Positions 55,481 to 64,000 of a DNA stretch of 64,000 nucleotides are shown here, in pieces; the first letter of the stretch is position 1; each line of letters starts with the position of its first letter. The stretch comes from Kordiimonadales bacterium IMCC3096 (lineage in GTDB: Bacteria; Pseudomonadota; Alphaproteobacteria; Minwuiales; Minwuiaceae): assembly GCA_016865035.1 (NCBI GenBank), contig CP018227.1, positions 3,666,115 to 3,730,114 on the forward strand, written 5' to 3'. A model generated the notes under the pieces. The model saw only the letters and a list, made by a program, of their open reading frames with translations. It did no database searches and had not been told where the DNA came from. Both the position numbers and the translations under genes were made by a program.

Positions 55481-56845
55481 ATGGCCAACTGGCACATTGA
55501 GGCCATCACGTATGAACTCGGGCGATGCTTCGAACTGGACGGCGGCCGGTTGGTCATCACCCAGCCGCCGCGGTCGCTGAAGTCGATCTGCACCTCGGTC
55601 GCCTTCGTCGCCTGGGCGCTGGGCCACAATCCGGCGCTGCGGTTCATCTGTGTCAGCTACAGCAACGAGCTGTCGGAAGAGCTCGCGCGGCAGTTCCGGC
55701 TGGTGGTCGAAAGCGACTGGTACTTGCGCCTGTTCCCGGCCATGAAACCCGCGCGGGCGACCGCAACGGATTACGTGACGCCGAAGGGAGGCGGGCGCCT
55801 GGCCACGTCGGTCGGCGGCACGCTGACCGGCCGCGGCGCTGACATCATCATCATCGATGACCCGCTGAAGGCCTCGGATGCGCAGTCGGAGGCTGCCCGC
55901 CAGAAGGTCAATAACTGGTACGCCGAAACCCTCTACACACGCCTAAACGACAAGCGAAAGGGTGCGATCATCCTGGTCATGCAGCGGCTTCACGAAGAAG
56001 ACCTTGCCGGCTACGTCCTCGAAACGGGCAGCTGGCGCCATCTCGACCTGCCGGCCACCGCCGTCGAGGACCAGCAGATCCGGATCGGGCCTGGGCCGGA
56101 TGATATCAAGTACAGGGGCGAGGGCGACCTCCTCCACCCCGAGCGGGAGCCCGAGGAAGCCCTGGAGCGCCTGCGCGTTGAACTCGGCAGTCTCGCCTTC
56201 TCGGCCCAGTATCAGCAGCGCCCGGTTCCCCTGGAGGGCAATCTCGTGCGCCGCCACTGGTTCCGTTGGTATCAGCAAAGGCCCGGGTCGGGCGAACTCC
56301 GCCGCATCGTCCAGAGCTGGGATATCGCGGGCACGACCGGCGAGCGGCGCGACTACTCTGTCTGCACGACCTGGCTGGTCGATGGCCGCAACTGCTATCT
56401 CCTCGACGCTTGGCGGGGCCGGCTCGAGTATCCCGACCTGCGGCGCAAGGTGGTCGCTCTCAGGCGACAGCACGCCGCGCAGACCATCCTGATCGAGAAG
56501 GCCGGCCTGGGGTTCAACCTGGTCCAGGATCTGCAGCGCGAGAGGCCGGACGACTTGCCCCGCCCCATCGGCATCGAGCCCCGGGGCGACAAGGCCGACC
56601 GCATGGCAGCGGCATCTGCCCGCATTGAAGCCGGCGAAGTGCTGCTGCCCGAAGAAGCGCCCTGGCTCGATACGTTCCTCAACGAACTCCTGGCCTTCCC
56701 GAACGGCCGCCACGACGACCAGGTCGACAGCGTCTCGCAGTTCCTCAACTGGGAGCGGAAACGACCTGACGATATACCCCTGAACGCAATAGTAGAGACG
56801 ATCCCGAACCCGATAAACAGCCTGTTGGGTCATCACCGCTGGTAA
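55481..56845 (+). CDS. Terminase large-subunit-like protein (recombinase cassette, island B), probably 5' truncated
   Basis: A 454-residue frame with TerL features. RLVITQPPRSLKSICTSVAF is the Walker A-like site, ADIIIIDDPLKASDAQSE is Walker B, and the C-terminal nuclease half has VQSWDIAGTTGERRDYSVCT (Asp), LIEKAGLGFNLVQDL and GRHDDQVDSVSQFL. Upstream of ATG 55481 the frame reads TGTPF, then a stop; homologues have an N-terminal region ending in a similar GTPF, so the 5' end has been lost near the IS6 insertion. No portal, capsid or other phage genes are present. Its last codons are duplicated at 8029-8103. Confidence 0.8.
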   Translation: MANWHIEAITYELGRCFELDGGRLVITQPPRSLKSICTSVAFVAWALGHNPALRFICVSYSNELSEELARQFRLVVESDWYLRLFPAMKPARATATDYVTPKGGGRLATSVGGTLTGRGADIIIIDDPLKASDAQSEAARQKVNNWYAETLYTRLNDKRKGAIILVMQRLHEEDLAGYVLETGSWRHLDLPATAVEDQQIRIGPGPDDIKYRGEGDLLHPEREPEEALERLRVELGSLAFSAQYQQRPVPLEGNLVRRHWFRWYQQRPGSGELRRIVQSWDIAGTTGERRDYSVCTTWLVDGRNCYLLDAWRGRLEYPDLRRKVVALRRQHAAQTILIEKAGLGFNLVQDLQRERPDDLPRPIGIEPRGDKADRMAAASARIEAGEVLLPEEAPWLDTFLNELLAFPNGRHDDQVDSVSQFLNWERKRPDDIPLNAIVETIPNPINSLLGHHRW

Positions 56846-57103
56846 ACCGGGCCATCAGCCCGAATGACCAGAGGGACGGGACAGCACTGCCATCACGGCA
56901 GGGGGAACGAGCAAGAGTCAACCGACGACTTGCACATTGCATTGGACTTCGGTGGCGGGGGAAGCATGCATGCTGTCGGGACCGGCGATGCAGGCATGCG
57001 CTTACCGCCGGTCCCCGCCCGGCCACCGCATCGCGGTCCGGGCTTCACGTGGTGACAGCGCCGGCATCGGGCCGGCGTGGAACAAGCACCACGGAGACAG
57101 ACC
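56846..57103 (+). other. Conserved leader of DUF3489 gene with hairpin 57059-57077
   Basis: Nearly identical to 8104-8368. The 7-bp stem CGCCGGC/GCCGGCG with loop ATCGG is preserved. No gene. Confidence 0.5.
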
Positions 57104-57640
57104 ATGGAGAAACTCAACACAAGACAGATCGCGGTTCTTGACCACGCCGCGCGCCGTAGCGACGGCCAGCTTCTGCCGCTGCCGGACGGCATGCAGCTGA
57201 AGGGGGGAGGGCTGACGGCCATGCTCCGCGCCCTGGAGCGCCGTGGCCTGGCCGAGCGCTCGGCAGACGATGCCTGGATGATCACCAAGACCGGCCGCGC
57301 GGCAGTTGCCGGGCAGGGCAGGGCTGAGGTCGACGAGAGCAAAGACAGGAACGAGGCATCGCAGGCCGCAAAGCCGGAACCGGACGAGGGCGATACCGGT
57401 TCGACGCCGCTGTTCCGCCCGGGCACGCGGCAGGCGCAGCTGCTCGACCTGCTGCGGCGGGGTGAGGGCGCCGGCATCGACGAGATGGTGCAGTTCACCG
57501 GCTGGCAGCCGCACAGCGTGCGGGCGGTGCTGACGGGCTTCCGCAAGCGCGGGATCGAGGTGAGCCGCACGAAGGAAGGCAACGGTGTCAGCGTCTACCG
57601 CGCCACGCTGCCCGCCAGCGTCGGTGGGATGGCTGTCTGA
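57104..57640 (+). CDS. DUF3489 domain protein (recombinase cassette, island B)
   Basis: 178 residues, closely similar to 8369-8905 with scattered substitutions (for example MEKLNTRQIAVLDHAARRSD). The DUF3489 core QLLDLLRRGEGAGIDEMVQF, TGWQPHSVRAVLTGF is intact. Start ATG 57104 follows GGAGA. It lies 258 bases after the terminase-like gene. Confidence 0.85.
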   Translation: MEKLNTRQIAVLDHAARRSDGQLLPLPDGMQLKGGGLTAMLRALERRGLAERSADDAWMITKTGRAAVAGQGRAEVDESKDRNEASQAAKPEPDEGDTGSTPLFRPGTRQAQLLDLLRRGEGAGIDEMVQFTGWQPHSVRAVLTGFRKRGIEVSRTKEGNGVSVYRATLPASVGGMAV

Positions 57641-57653
57641 CGGCGCCCTGACG

Positions 57654-58256
57654 ATGCGAATTCAGAACACCATCCGCACGGGCGGTGACGGCGACGTCGC
57701 CGCCCGCAATGTTATCGACACCCACGTCCGGGCCATGTCCCGTGATGAGCTTACCGTGCCCTGGCAGCGGCGATGGCGACGCCCGCCGCCGAAGGGTCTC
57801 AGCCGCCGGCTGCTGGAATACAACGCCGCATGGCTGATGCAGGCCGAAGCGCAGGGGGGACTGACAGCAGCAACCCGACGCCGCCTCGACGCACTTGGGG
57901 GCGCGGGCCGGGGCAACGATGATTGTGCAGAGGAAGACCGACGACACCCCGGCAAGGTGGACCGGGCGACGCCACGCCGCAAGCTGCGTCCCGGCAGTCG
58001 ACTGGTCCGACAGTGGCAGGGCCACAGCCATGTCGTGGAAGTCATCGAGGGCGGGTTTACCTTCGAGGGGCGGTCATACACCTCGCTCACGGCCATCGCC
58101 CGGGAGATCACCGGCGCACGCTGGTCCGGCCCCCGCTTCTTCGGTCTGAATGCCCCCGCACCGGAAAGGAAAGCGACCAGGAATAGAGGGGAGCAACAGT
58201 CAGACCAGAAGGGAGTTCCCTCCGCCATGATGCACGAGAGCGACCACGATGACTGA
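57654..58256 (+). CDS. DUF2924 domain protein (recombinase cassette, island B)
   Basis: 200 residues, paralogue of 8919-9521. LRPGSRLVRQWQGHSHVVEV, GGFTFEGRSYTSLTAIAREI and ARWSGPRFFGL are preserved, as is the ATGACTGA overlap with the recombinase. Divergence is concentrated in the N-terminal half (NVIDTHVRAMSRDELTVPWQ against NAVETYIRAMTRDDLVVHWQ). Confidence 0.85.
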   Translation: MRIQNTIRTGGDGDVAARNVIDTHVRAMSRDELTVPWQRRWRRPPPKGLSRRLLEYNAAWLMQAEAQGGLTAATRRRLDALGGAGRGNDDCAEEDRRHPGKVDRATPRRKLRPGSRLVRQWQGHSHVVEVIEGGFTFEGRSYTSLTAIAREITGARWSGPRFFGLNAPAPERKATRNRGEQQSDQKGVPSAMMHESDHDD

Positions 58257-60039
58257 GCGGGGACGGCGAGAGGGCAACGGATCAATCAACCACCGCAGTG
58301 CCACTGGCGGGTTATCGCATGGCGTCGGTCGCAGCCGGTCGGTCCGCTGCGCCATCTATACCCGCAAGTCCACCGAGGAGGGACTGGAGCAGGCCTTCAA
58401 CTCGCTTGATGCGCAGCGCGAAGCCTGTGCCGCCTATATCCGCAGCCAGCAGCACGAGGGCTGGACGGAACTGCCCACCCGATACGACGACGGCGGCTTC
58501 TCCGGCGGCTCGATGGATCGTCCTGCCCTGGCAGCGCTGCTGGATGACATCCGGGCGGGCCGCATCGACACGGTCGTCGTCTACAAGGTCGACCGGCTGA
58601 CCCGGTCGCTTGCCGATTTTGCGAAGATCGTCGAACTGTTCGAGGGGCAGGGTGTCTCCTTCGTCTCGGTGACCCAGCAGTTCAACACCACCACCTCCAT
58701 GGGCCGGTTGACGCTGAACGTGCTGCTCTCCTTTGCCCAGTTCGAGCGGGAGGTTACCGCGGAGCGCATCCGCGACAAGATCGCGGCCTCGAAAAAGAAG
58801 GGGATGTGGATGGGCGGCGCCGTGCCGATCGGCTACCGGGTCGAGGACCGCAGGCTGGTGATCGACCCGGACGCGGCGGCGACCGTCCGGCACATCTTCG
58901 GGCTCTACCTGAACCTCGGGTCGGTCCGGGACGTGAAGGACGCATGTGACAGGCAAGGCATCGTTACTACGACCCGAACCAGCCGCACGGGCCGCACAAC
59001 CGGCGGCAAGAGCTTCAGCCGCGGCCATCTCTACTGGCTGCTGAGGAACCCGGTCTACATCGGGCGCGTGAAGCACCACGGCGAGACATTCGATGGCCAG
59101 CACGAACCGATCATCGATGACGCGATGTGGGGCGCGGTCCAGGAGATGCTCGACAGTCGGTCGAATCACCGACAGGTACCGGTCAACGTGCCGTCATCAT
59201 CTCACCTTCTGAAAGGCCGACTGTTCGACGATGCCGGGGAGCCGCTCTATGCCACCCAGGCCAGCAAGCAGGGCCAGCGGTACTTCTACTACACGTCAAA
59301 GCATCTCGTGACACGCAAGGCGGACAGCAGCAGCGGCTGGCGATTGCCCACCCCGGAACTGGACCAGCTGATCATCGATCAACTGGTAGTCTTGCTGCGT
59401 GACCCGCTGCAGGTGATGGACTTGCTGGCGCACGACCAGGACGCCAGCAACGCAGTGACACGGACAATTGATGCGGCCAACCGTGCAGCGGATATCCTGG
59501 CCAGCGCGGACGGTATTGAACGCCGGTGCATGCTTGATGGCCTGCTTGAACGTGTTCAGCTCCGGGAGAGCGGCATCGTTCTCCGCCTTCGACCGTCCGC
59601 CATCGATGGAGGGTCTCACCCTGGTGGCCCGGGGACCGGACTCCCGGGCGATGGTGATTGGACCGAAACCGTGGTCGTCGAGCTGTCGGTTCAACTGTCG
59701 CGCCGCGCCAATGGCAGCCGCATCGTCCTGGGCTGCGGCGATCAGGCAACCAACGGACCCGACCCGAAGCTCGCTCAACTGGTCGCTAACGCGTATCGCT
59801 GGAACCGGATGCTGGCCGAGGGGAGCGTCGCATCGCTCCGCGAACTGTCTGACCGGGAACAACTCGACCGAAGCGACATCGGGCGGATACTGAACCTCGC
59901 GTACCTGGCGCCGGACATCGTTGAGGCCATTCTGGATGGACGGCAACCGCCGGCGCTCACGGTCTACGGTCTCGGCCGCATGTCATCGCTTCCGCTGGAC
60001 TGGTCCGAGCAACGCCTGGTGCTCGGCTTCAACGCCTGA
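58249..60039 (+). CDS. Large serine recombinase (island B integrase)
   Basis: 596 residues, same length and start as the island A enzyme. Catalytic block VRCAIYTRKSTEEGLEQ (Ser41), YDDGGFSGGSMDRPAL, VYKVDRLTRSLADF, then RGHLYWLLRNPVYIGRVKHH. It ends 177 bases before att copy 3, which overlaps tRNA-Val. It presumably integrates and, with a directionality factor, excises island B. Differences from the island A enzyme cluster in FGLYLNLGSVRDVKDACDR and in the stretch after AADIL, so the two are related, not freshly duplicated. Confidence 0.92.
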   Translation: MTERGRREGNGSINHRSATGGLSHGVGRSRSVRCAIYTRKSTEEGLEQAFNSLDAQREACAAYIRSQQHEGWTELPTRYDDGGFSGGSMDRPALAALLDDIRAGRIDTVVVYKVDRLTRSLADFAKIVELFEGQGVSFVSVTQQFNTTTSMGRLTLNVLLSFAQFEREVTAERIRDKIAASKKKGMWMGGAVPIGYRVEDRRLVIDPDAAATVRHIFGLYLNLGSVRDVKDACDRQGIVTTTRTSRTGRTTGGKSFSRGHLYWLLRNPVYIGRVKHHGETFDGQHEPIIDDAMWGAVQEMLDSRSNHRQVPVNVPSSSHLLKGRLFDDAGEPLYATQASKQGQRYFYYTSKHLVTRKADSSSGWRLPTPELDQLIIDQLVVLLRDPLQVMDLLAHDQDASNAVTRTIDAANRAADILASADGIERRCMLDGLLERVQLRESGIVLRLRPSAIDGGSHPGGPGTGLPGDGDWTETVVVELSVQLSRRANGSRIVLGCGDQATNGPDPKLAQLVANAYRWNRMLAEGSVASLRELSDREQLDRSDIGRILNLAYLAPDIVEAILDGRQPPALTVYGLGRMSSLPLDWSEQRLVLGFNA

Positions 60040-60215
60040 CCCCGAAAGCCAACCCAAAATGATGGTGGGGAGGTCGAATTCGGCCATAAGAGACTCGGGC
60101 CGCATTCAGCCGGAAATCGTCTCCTGAACGGCGTCTCCCGGCATGCCATTCACCGCCTCCATGCCCGCAAGGCCGCAAAAAGCGCGGGTCTCCGCCGGGA
60201 CACGGTGGGGACGCA

Positions 60216-60239
60216 GGTTCGCGGGAGAAAGGATGGTGG
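60216..60239. other. Attachment-site core, copy 3, overlapping the tRNA-Val 3' end
   Basis: GGTTCGCGGGAGAA, A, GGATGGTGG. Its last six bases are the tRNA 3' end (CCA, discriminator and two acceptor bases on the minus strand). The left flank matches that of copy 2. This is the tRNA-proximal junction of island B. Confidence 0.75.
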
Positions 60240-60309
60240 GCGATACTGGATTCGAACCAGTGACCCCAGCGATGTGAACACTGTGCTCTACCAACTGAGC
60301 TAATCGCCC
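60234..60309 (-). tRNA. tRNA-Val (anticodon CAC)
   Basis: A full cloverleaf on the minus strand. Acceptor GGGCGAT pairs with ATCGCCC; the D arm is GCTCAGTTGGTAGAGC; the anticodon loop TTCACAT gives CAC; the T arm is ACTGG TTCGAAT CCAGT; discriminator A; CCA is encoded. It reads GTG valine codons. It is intact despite serving as the island target, because the element restores the 3' end. Confidence 0.95.
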
Positions 60310-60513
60310 CCACCATTGCGGCACCGGAAAGGTCAGGGACCGTTGGTGCCGCGGAGCGCGCTTGTCCTAGGGCCGCTGCCGGCCGCTGTCAAGCGATCTT
60401 GGGCGTTGACCCATGGCGCGGATGGCAGTCAGCTTGACAGACCAAGCGCGCGCGATAGAACGGCGCCATTCAAGGGTATCAGTCGCATCTGACGGTGTGG
60501 CAGGGAGGAACAG

Positions 60514-61455
60514 ATGGCACGGGCTCTGGTTTTTCCGGGACAGGGGTCCCAGGCGGTCGGCATGGGCGTGGCCCTGGCGGAGGCATCCGCTGCCGCGCGG
60601 GAGGTCTTCGAGGAAGTGGATGACGCCATTTCGCAACCACTCTTTCGCCTGATGAAGGAGGGGCCGGAGGGTGATCTGGTGCTGACGGAGAACGCACAGC
60701 CTGCGCTGATGGCGGTTTCCATGGCCGTCATGCGGGTGATGGAACGCGAAGGCGGTTTTGACCTGGCCAGGAGCGCCCGCTTTGTGGCCGGTCATTCCCT
60801 CGGCGAATATTCCGCTCTTGCCGCTGCCGGATCGATCGGCCTTTCCGATACGGCGCGTCTGCTGAAACTGCGCGGTCAGGCCATGCAGCGCGCGGTCCCG
60901 GTGGGGCAGGGTGCGATGGCCGCGCTGCTGGGCCTCAGCCTGGAGGATGCGGCGGCGGTGGCCGAGGCCGCGGCGCAGGGTGAAGTCTGCCGTGCCGCAA
61001 ACGACAATGCCGAGGGCCAGGTGGTGGTCTCCGGTTCATCCGCCGCGATTGACCGTGCGGTGGAGATCGCGAGGGAGAAGGGCGCGAAGAAGGCCATGCG
61101 GCTGCAGGTCTCCGCCCCGTTCCACTGTCCGCTGATGCAGCCCGCCGCCGACGAGATGGCCGAGGCGCTGGGCAACGTGACGATTTCAGCGCCGAAGGTA
61201 CCGCTGATCGCGAATGTCACGGCATCGGCGGTTGATGATCCCGAGCGTATCCGTGCCCTGCTGGTGCAGCAGGTGACATCCATGGTGCGCTGGCGCGAAT
61301 CAGTGCTCTACATGCGTGACAATGGTATCGGGGAACTGGCGGAGATCGGTTCCGGCAAGGTGCTGGCGACAATGACCCGGCGCATTGACCGTTCCGTGTC
61401 GGCCAGGGCGGTCAACACGCCGGATGATATCGAGGCGTTCCTGGGCACGCTTTGA
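60514..61455 (+). CDS. fabD: Malonyl CoA-acyl carrier protein transacylase FabD
   Basis: A 313-residue protein that loads malonyl groups onto ACP at the start of fatty acid elongation. N-terminal LVFPGQGSQAVGMG, the nucleophile elbow GHSLGEYSALAA with Ser95, the His region SAPFHCPLMQPAA and the C-terminal EIGSGKVLATMTRR are all present. GGGAGG precedes the ATG. It starts the cluster fabD-fabG-acpP-fabF and lies about 200 bases beyond the divergent tRNA, which marks the edge of host sequence. Confidence 0.97.
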   Translation: MARALVFPGQGSQAVGMGVALAEASAAAREVFEEVDDAISQPLFRLMKEGPEGDLVLTENAQPALMAVSMAVMRVMEREGGFDLARSARFVAGHSLGEYSALAAAGSIGLSDTARLLKLRGQAMQRAVPVGQGAMAALLGLSLEDAAAVAEAAAQGEVCRAANDNAEGQVVVSGSSAAIDRAVEIAREKGAKKAMRLQVSAPFHCPLMQPAADEMAEALGNVTISAPKVPLIANVTASAVDDPERIRALLVQQVTSMVRWRESVLYMRDNGIGELAEIGSGKVLATMTRRIDRSVSARAVNTPDDIEAFLGTL

Positions 61456-61517
61456 GCGGTTGATAAGGTTCAGGTCTCCCCGGAGGCTGCCGGAACCGGA
61501 CCAGAGGGAGAGAGACG

Positions 61518-62255
61518 ATGTTCGATCTGACTGGCAAGACAGCACTGGTGACCGGCGCGTCCGGGGGAATCGGCAGGGCCATCGCGGAATGTCTGCATGC
61601 GGCGGGCGCGACCGTCGGGCTGCATGGCACGCGTCAGGCGGTGCTGGAGGAAGTACAGGCCGCGCTGGGGGACCGGGCGCATGTGCTGGTGGCGAATCTG
61701 GGGGAGGCCGGGCAGCCGGCTGAGCTTGCCAAGGCGGCCGAGGCGGCGATGGGCAGTGTCGATATCCTGGTCAACAATGCGGGAATCACCCGCGACAACC
61801 TCGCCATGCGCCTGAAGGAAGAGGACTGGGACGCGGTGATCAACGTCAATCTCAGCGCCGGATTCCAGCTCGCAAAGGCCCTGATGCGCGGGATGATGAA
61901 GCGGCGCCATGGCCGGATCATCTCCATCACCTCCATTGTCGGGACGACCGGCAATGGCGGTCAGACGAATTATGCCGCGGCGAAGGCAGGCACGGTTGGC
62001 TGGACCAAGTCTCTGGCGCAGGAGGTGGCGAGCCGCGGAATCACGGTCAATTGCCTCGCGCCCGGGTTCATCGAGACGGCCATGACGGATGCGCTTGGCG
62101 ATGACCAGAAAGCAGCGTTGTTGCAGTCCATTCCTGCCGGTCGTATGGGCGTCGGGGATGACATTGCCGCCGGGGTGGTTTATCTGGCCTCTGACGAGGC
62201 GGCGTATGTGACCGGTCAGACCCTGCACATCAATGGCGGGATGGCCATGATCTGA
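61518..62255 (+). CDS. fabG: 3-oxoacyl-ACP reductase FabG
   Basis: A 245-residue short-chain dehydrogenase reducing beta-ketoacyl-ACP with NADPH. Nucleotide-binding TGASGGIGRAIAE, the NNAGITRDNLAMR motif, catalytic Ser in IISITSIVGTTGNGGQ, YAAAKAG (Tyr-x-x-x-Lys) and the C-terminal GQTLHINGGMAM are intact. GGGAGAGAGA precedes the ATG; 62 bases separate it from fabD. Confidence 0.97.
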   Translation: MFDLTGKTALVTGASGGIGRAIAECLHAAGATVGLHGTRQAVLEEVQAALGDRAHVLVANLGEAGQPAELAKAAEAAMGSVDILVNNAGITRDNLAMRLKEEDWDAVINVNLSAGFQLAKALMRGMMKRRHGRIISITSIVGTTGNGGQTNYAAAKAGTVGWTKSLAQEVASRGITVNCLAPGFIETAMTDALGDDQKAALLQSIPAGRMGVGDDIAAGVVYLASDEAAYVTGQTLHINGGMAMI

Positions 62256-62451
62256 ACGCTGAAAGTGGCGGATTTCGGGTGGTTCCGTTCGCTTTCCCTG
62301 CCATATAAAGTGTGTTAAGAGCCGCCCGTTTCGCCCTGGTCCTGTCGACCGGGACGCCAATTGAAGATCATCGAGGCCGTGTTCCGGGGCAGGTGTCCCG
62401 GCATGTGGTCAACATCACTGAGTGAGATTTCAGGGACAAAGGAAACTGGAC

Positions 62452-62685
62452 ATGAGCGATACAGCAGACCGCGTGAAGAAGATCGTCGTGGAGCATCTCG
62501 GCGTTGAGGAAGACAAGGTGAAGGACAACGCGCATTTCATCGACGATCTGGGCGCGGACAGCCTGGACACGGTTGAGCTGGTCATGGCCTTCGAGGAAGA
62601 ATTCGGTATCGAGATCCCCGATGACGCCGCTGAGAAGATCCAGACGGTGAAGGACGCCATCGACTACATCTCAGCCAACGCCTGA
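62452..62685 (+). CDS. acpP: Acyl carrier protein AcpP
   Basis: 77 residues, acidic, with the phosphopantetheine site [13 protein letters not shown] at Ser37 and the typical start [21 protein letters not shown] 62452 is supported by AAAGGAAA upstream. The 196-bp gap after fabG, with AT-rich CATATAAAG, probably holds an extra promoter for high expression. Confidence 0.98.
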   Translation: MSDTADRVKKIVVEHLGVEEDKVKDNAHFIDDLGADSLDTVELVMAFEEEFGIEIPDDAAEKIQTVKDAIDYISANA

Positions 62686-62710
62686 TCGCTCAGTTCGGCC
62701 AGGAAAGCAT

Positions 62711-63982
62711 ATGATGCGTCGTGTAGTCGTGACCGGACTGGGGGCAGTGACGCCCCTGGCGACCGGAGCCGAGGAGACGTGGGCCCGATTGCTGAAGAGC
62801 GAATCGAGCGCCGCCACCATCCGAAAGTTCGAGACAGCGGATCTCGCCACGAACTACGCGTGCGAGATCAAGCCCAAGTCGGAGGAGTTTCCGGACGGTT
62901 TCAACCCTGACGAATGGGTGGAGCCGAAGGATCAGCGCCGCGTTGATGGCTTCATCGTCTATGGTCTCGCTGCCGCCAAGCAGGCACTGGCGGATTCCGG
63001 GTATGTCGCCGAAACGGAGGAGCAGCAGTTTCGCTCCGGCGTTCTCGTCGGCTCCGGGATCGGCGGTCTGCAGGGTATCGAGGAGGGAGCCAGGATCCTG
63101 GCGGAGAAGGGACCGCGACGCCTGTCGCCGTTCTTCATCCCCGGACGCCTGATCAACCTGCTTTCCGGCCACATCTCGATCGAGAACCAGTTCAAGGGCC
63201 CCAACCACGCTGTGGTCACGGCCTGTTCGACGGGTGCCCATGCCATCGGCGATGCCGCACGCATCATTGCCCTGGACGATGCGGATGTCATGGTCGCCGG
63301 TGGCGCCGAAGCGGCCCTCAGCCGTCTCGGTATTGCCGGATTCGCGGCGGCCAAGGCGCTTTCCAGCAACTTCAAGGACAACCCGGAAGCCGCCAGCCGC
63401 CCCTGGGACCAGGGACGGGACGGCTTCGTCATGGGCGAAGGCGCTGGAATCGTGGTGCTGGAGGAACTGGAGCACGCACGGGCCCGCGGCGCGAAGATCT
63501 ATGGCGAGGTCATCGGCTACGGCATGTCCGGCGATGCCTATCACATCACCGCGCCGTCGGAAGATGGCTCCGGGGCCTATCGCTGCATGGCTGCGGCGCT
63601 GAAGCGGGCCGGTATCAACAGTGACGAGATCGACTACATCAACGCCCATGGCACCTCGACGCCGCGTGGTGACGAGATCGAACTGAAGGCGATCCGGCGG
63701 TTGCTGGGGGAGGACGCGTCCGGTGTGACCATGTCCTCGACCAAGTCGTCCATCGGTCACCTGCTGGGGGCTGCGGGCAGTGTGGAGGCAATCTTCTGCC
63801 TGATGGCGATGCGCGATGGTGTGGCACCGCCGACGCTGAACCTGGAAAACCCGGACGAGTCATCTGTCGGCATGGACCTTTCGCCGTTGCAGCCGACGGA
63901 GCGCAGGATCGATGTCGCCCTGTCGAATTCGTTCGGTTTCGGCGGCACCAATGCAAGTCTGATCTTCCGTCGGCTGGATTGA
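62711..63982 (+). CDS. fabF: 3-oxoacyl-ACP synthase II FabF
   Basis: A 423-residue condensing enzyme extending acyl-ACP with malonyl-ACP. Catalytic Cys172 in VVTACSTGAHAIGDA, the two His motifs in YINAHGTSTPRGD and KSSIGHLLGAAGSVEA, and the C-terminal NSFGFGGTNASLIF are present. It is complete and ends 18 bases before the window end. It follows acpP after 25 bases in the standard alphaproteobacterial order. Confidence 0.97.
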   Translation: MMRRVVVTGLGAVTPLATGAEETWARLLKSESSAATIRKFETADLATNYACEIKPKSEEFPDGFNPDEWVEPKDQRRVDGFIVYGLAAAKQALADSGYVAETEEQQFRSGVLVGSGIGGLQGIEEGARILAEKGPRRLSPFFIPGRLINLLSGHISIENQFKGPNHAVVTACSTGAHAIGDAARIIALDDADVMVAGGAEAALSRLGIAGFAAAKALSSNFKDNPEAASRPWDQGRDGFVMGEGAGIVVLEELEHARARGAKIYGEVIGYGMSGDAYHITAPSEDGSGAYRCMAAALKRAGINSDEIDYINAHGTSTPRGDEIELKAIRRLLGEDASGVTMSSTKSSIGHLLGAAGSVEAIFCLMAMRDGVAPPTLNLENPDESSVGMDLSPLQPTERRIDVALSNSFGFGGTNASLIFRRLD

Positions 63983-64000
63983 TCCGCCATGCGGTCGGCG

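Noticed and set aside
55481..56845. A prophage around the terminase-like gene
   Set aside because: No portal, capsid, tail, lysis or phage regulator genes occur nearby; the gene belongs to a recurring recombinase cassette.
60029..60324. Minus-strand frames overlapping the tRNA-Val gene
   Set aside because: They translate the tRNA itself (SSVGRAQCSH-type shadow) and are not proteins.

Overview
The window looks like chromosome of a GC-rich alphaproteobacterium, possibly Rhodospirillales-like. The fatty-acid block fabD-fabG-acpP-fabF at the right end is ordinary host sequence. Next to it is a tRNA-Val(CAC) gene on the minus strand (60234-60309). Almost everything to the left of that tRNA, back to about 1113, is accessory DNA stacked against its 3' end.

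Layout. 1-975 holds a DUF1326 tail and a DUF2182 membrane protein, probably old chromosome. A 24-bp core occurs three times (1113-1136, 11481-11504, 60216-60239); the third copy covers the tRNA 3' end. These cores delimit two tandem islands. Each carries, at its tRNA-proximal end, the same cassette: terminase-like gene, DUF3489, DUF2924, large serine recombinase. Each carries, at its other end, a cluster of CAGGGAA/TTCCCTG motifs. Island A (1.1-11.5 kb) holds a GIY-YIG protein, a WYL regulator with a broken SbcD, and an HNH-WYL fusion bracketed by IS6-family copies. Island B (11.5-60.2 kb) begins with metabolic cargo (formamidase, NIPSNAP, old-yellow-enzyme family, a TauD fragment) and continues as a dense defence and nuclease island.

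Defence content of island B, left to right: an IS-split large unknown gene translationally coupled to a truncated thermonuclease; WYL regulator, possible 33-residue membrane peptide, SbcD and YhaN-type ATPase; an AT-rich orphan gene; a STAND NTPase with about 15 WD40 repeats; vsr, a C5 cytosine methyltransferase, a GHKL/MORC-like ATPase, a Z1 protein, a PD-(D/E)XK nuclease and an AIPR protein; a truncated nuclease, a secreted endonuclease I, another nuclease-like protein and a NERD-helicase; then a BrxR-type WYL repressor divergent from SbcD-SbcC. Three separate WYL plus SbcD(-SbcC) modules, one of them broken, are the most suggestive sign of a little-described system.

Insertion sequences: three IS6-family copies plus scars, five intact IS3-family copies of three types, and several IS3/IS21-like remnants. 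Pairs of identical copies bracket blocks of cargo and could drive deletion, inversion or joint movement. All functional assignments rest on reading motifs by eye; no database search was run.
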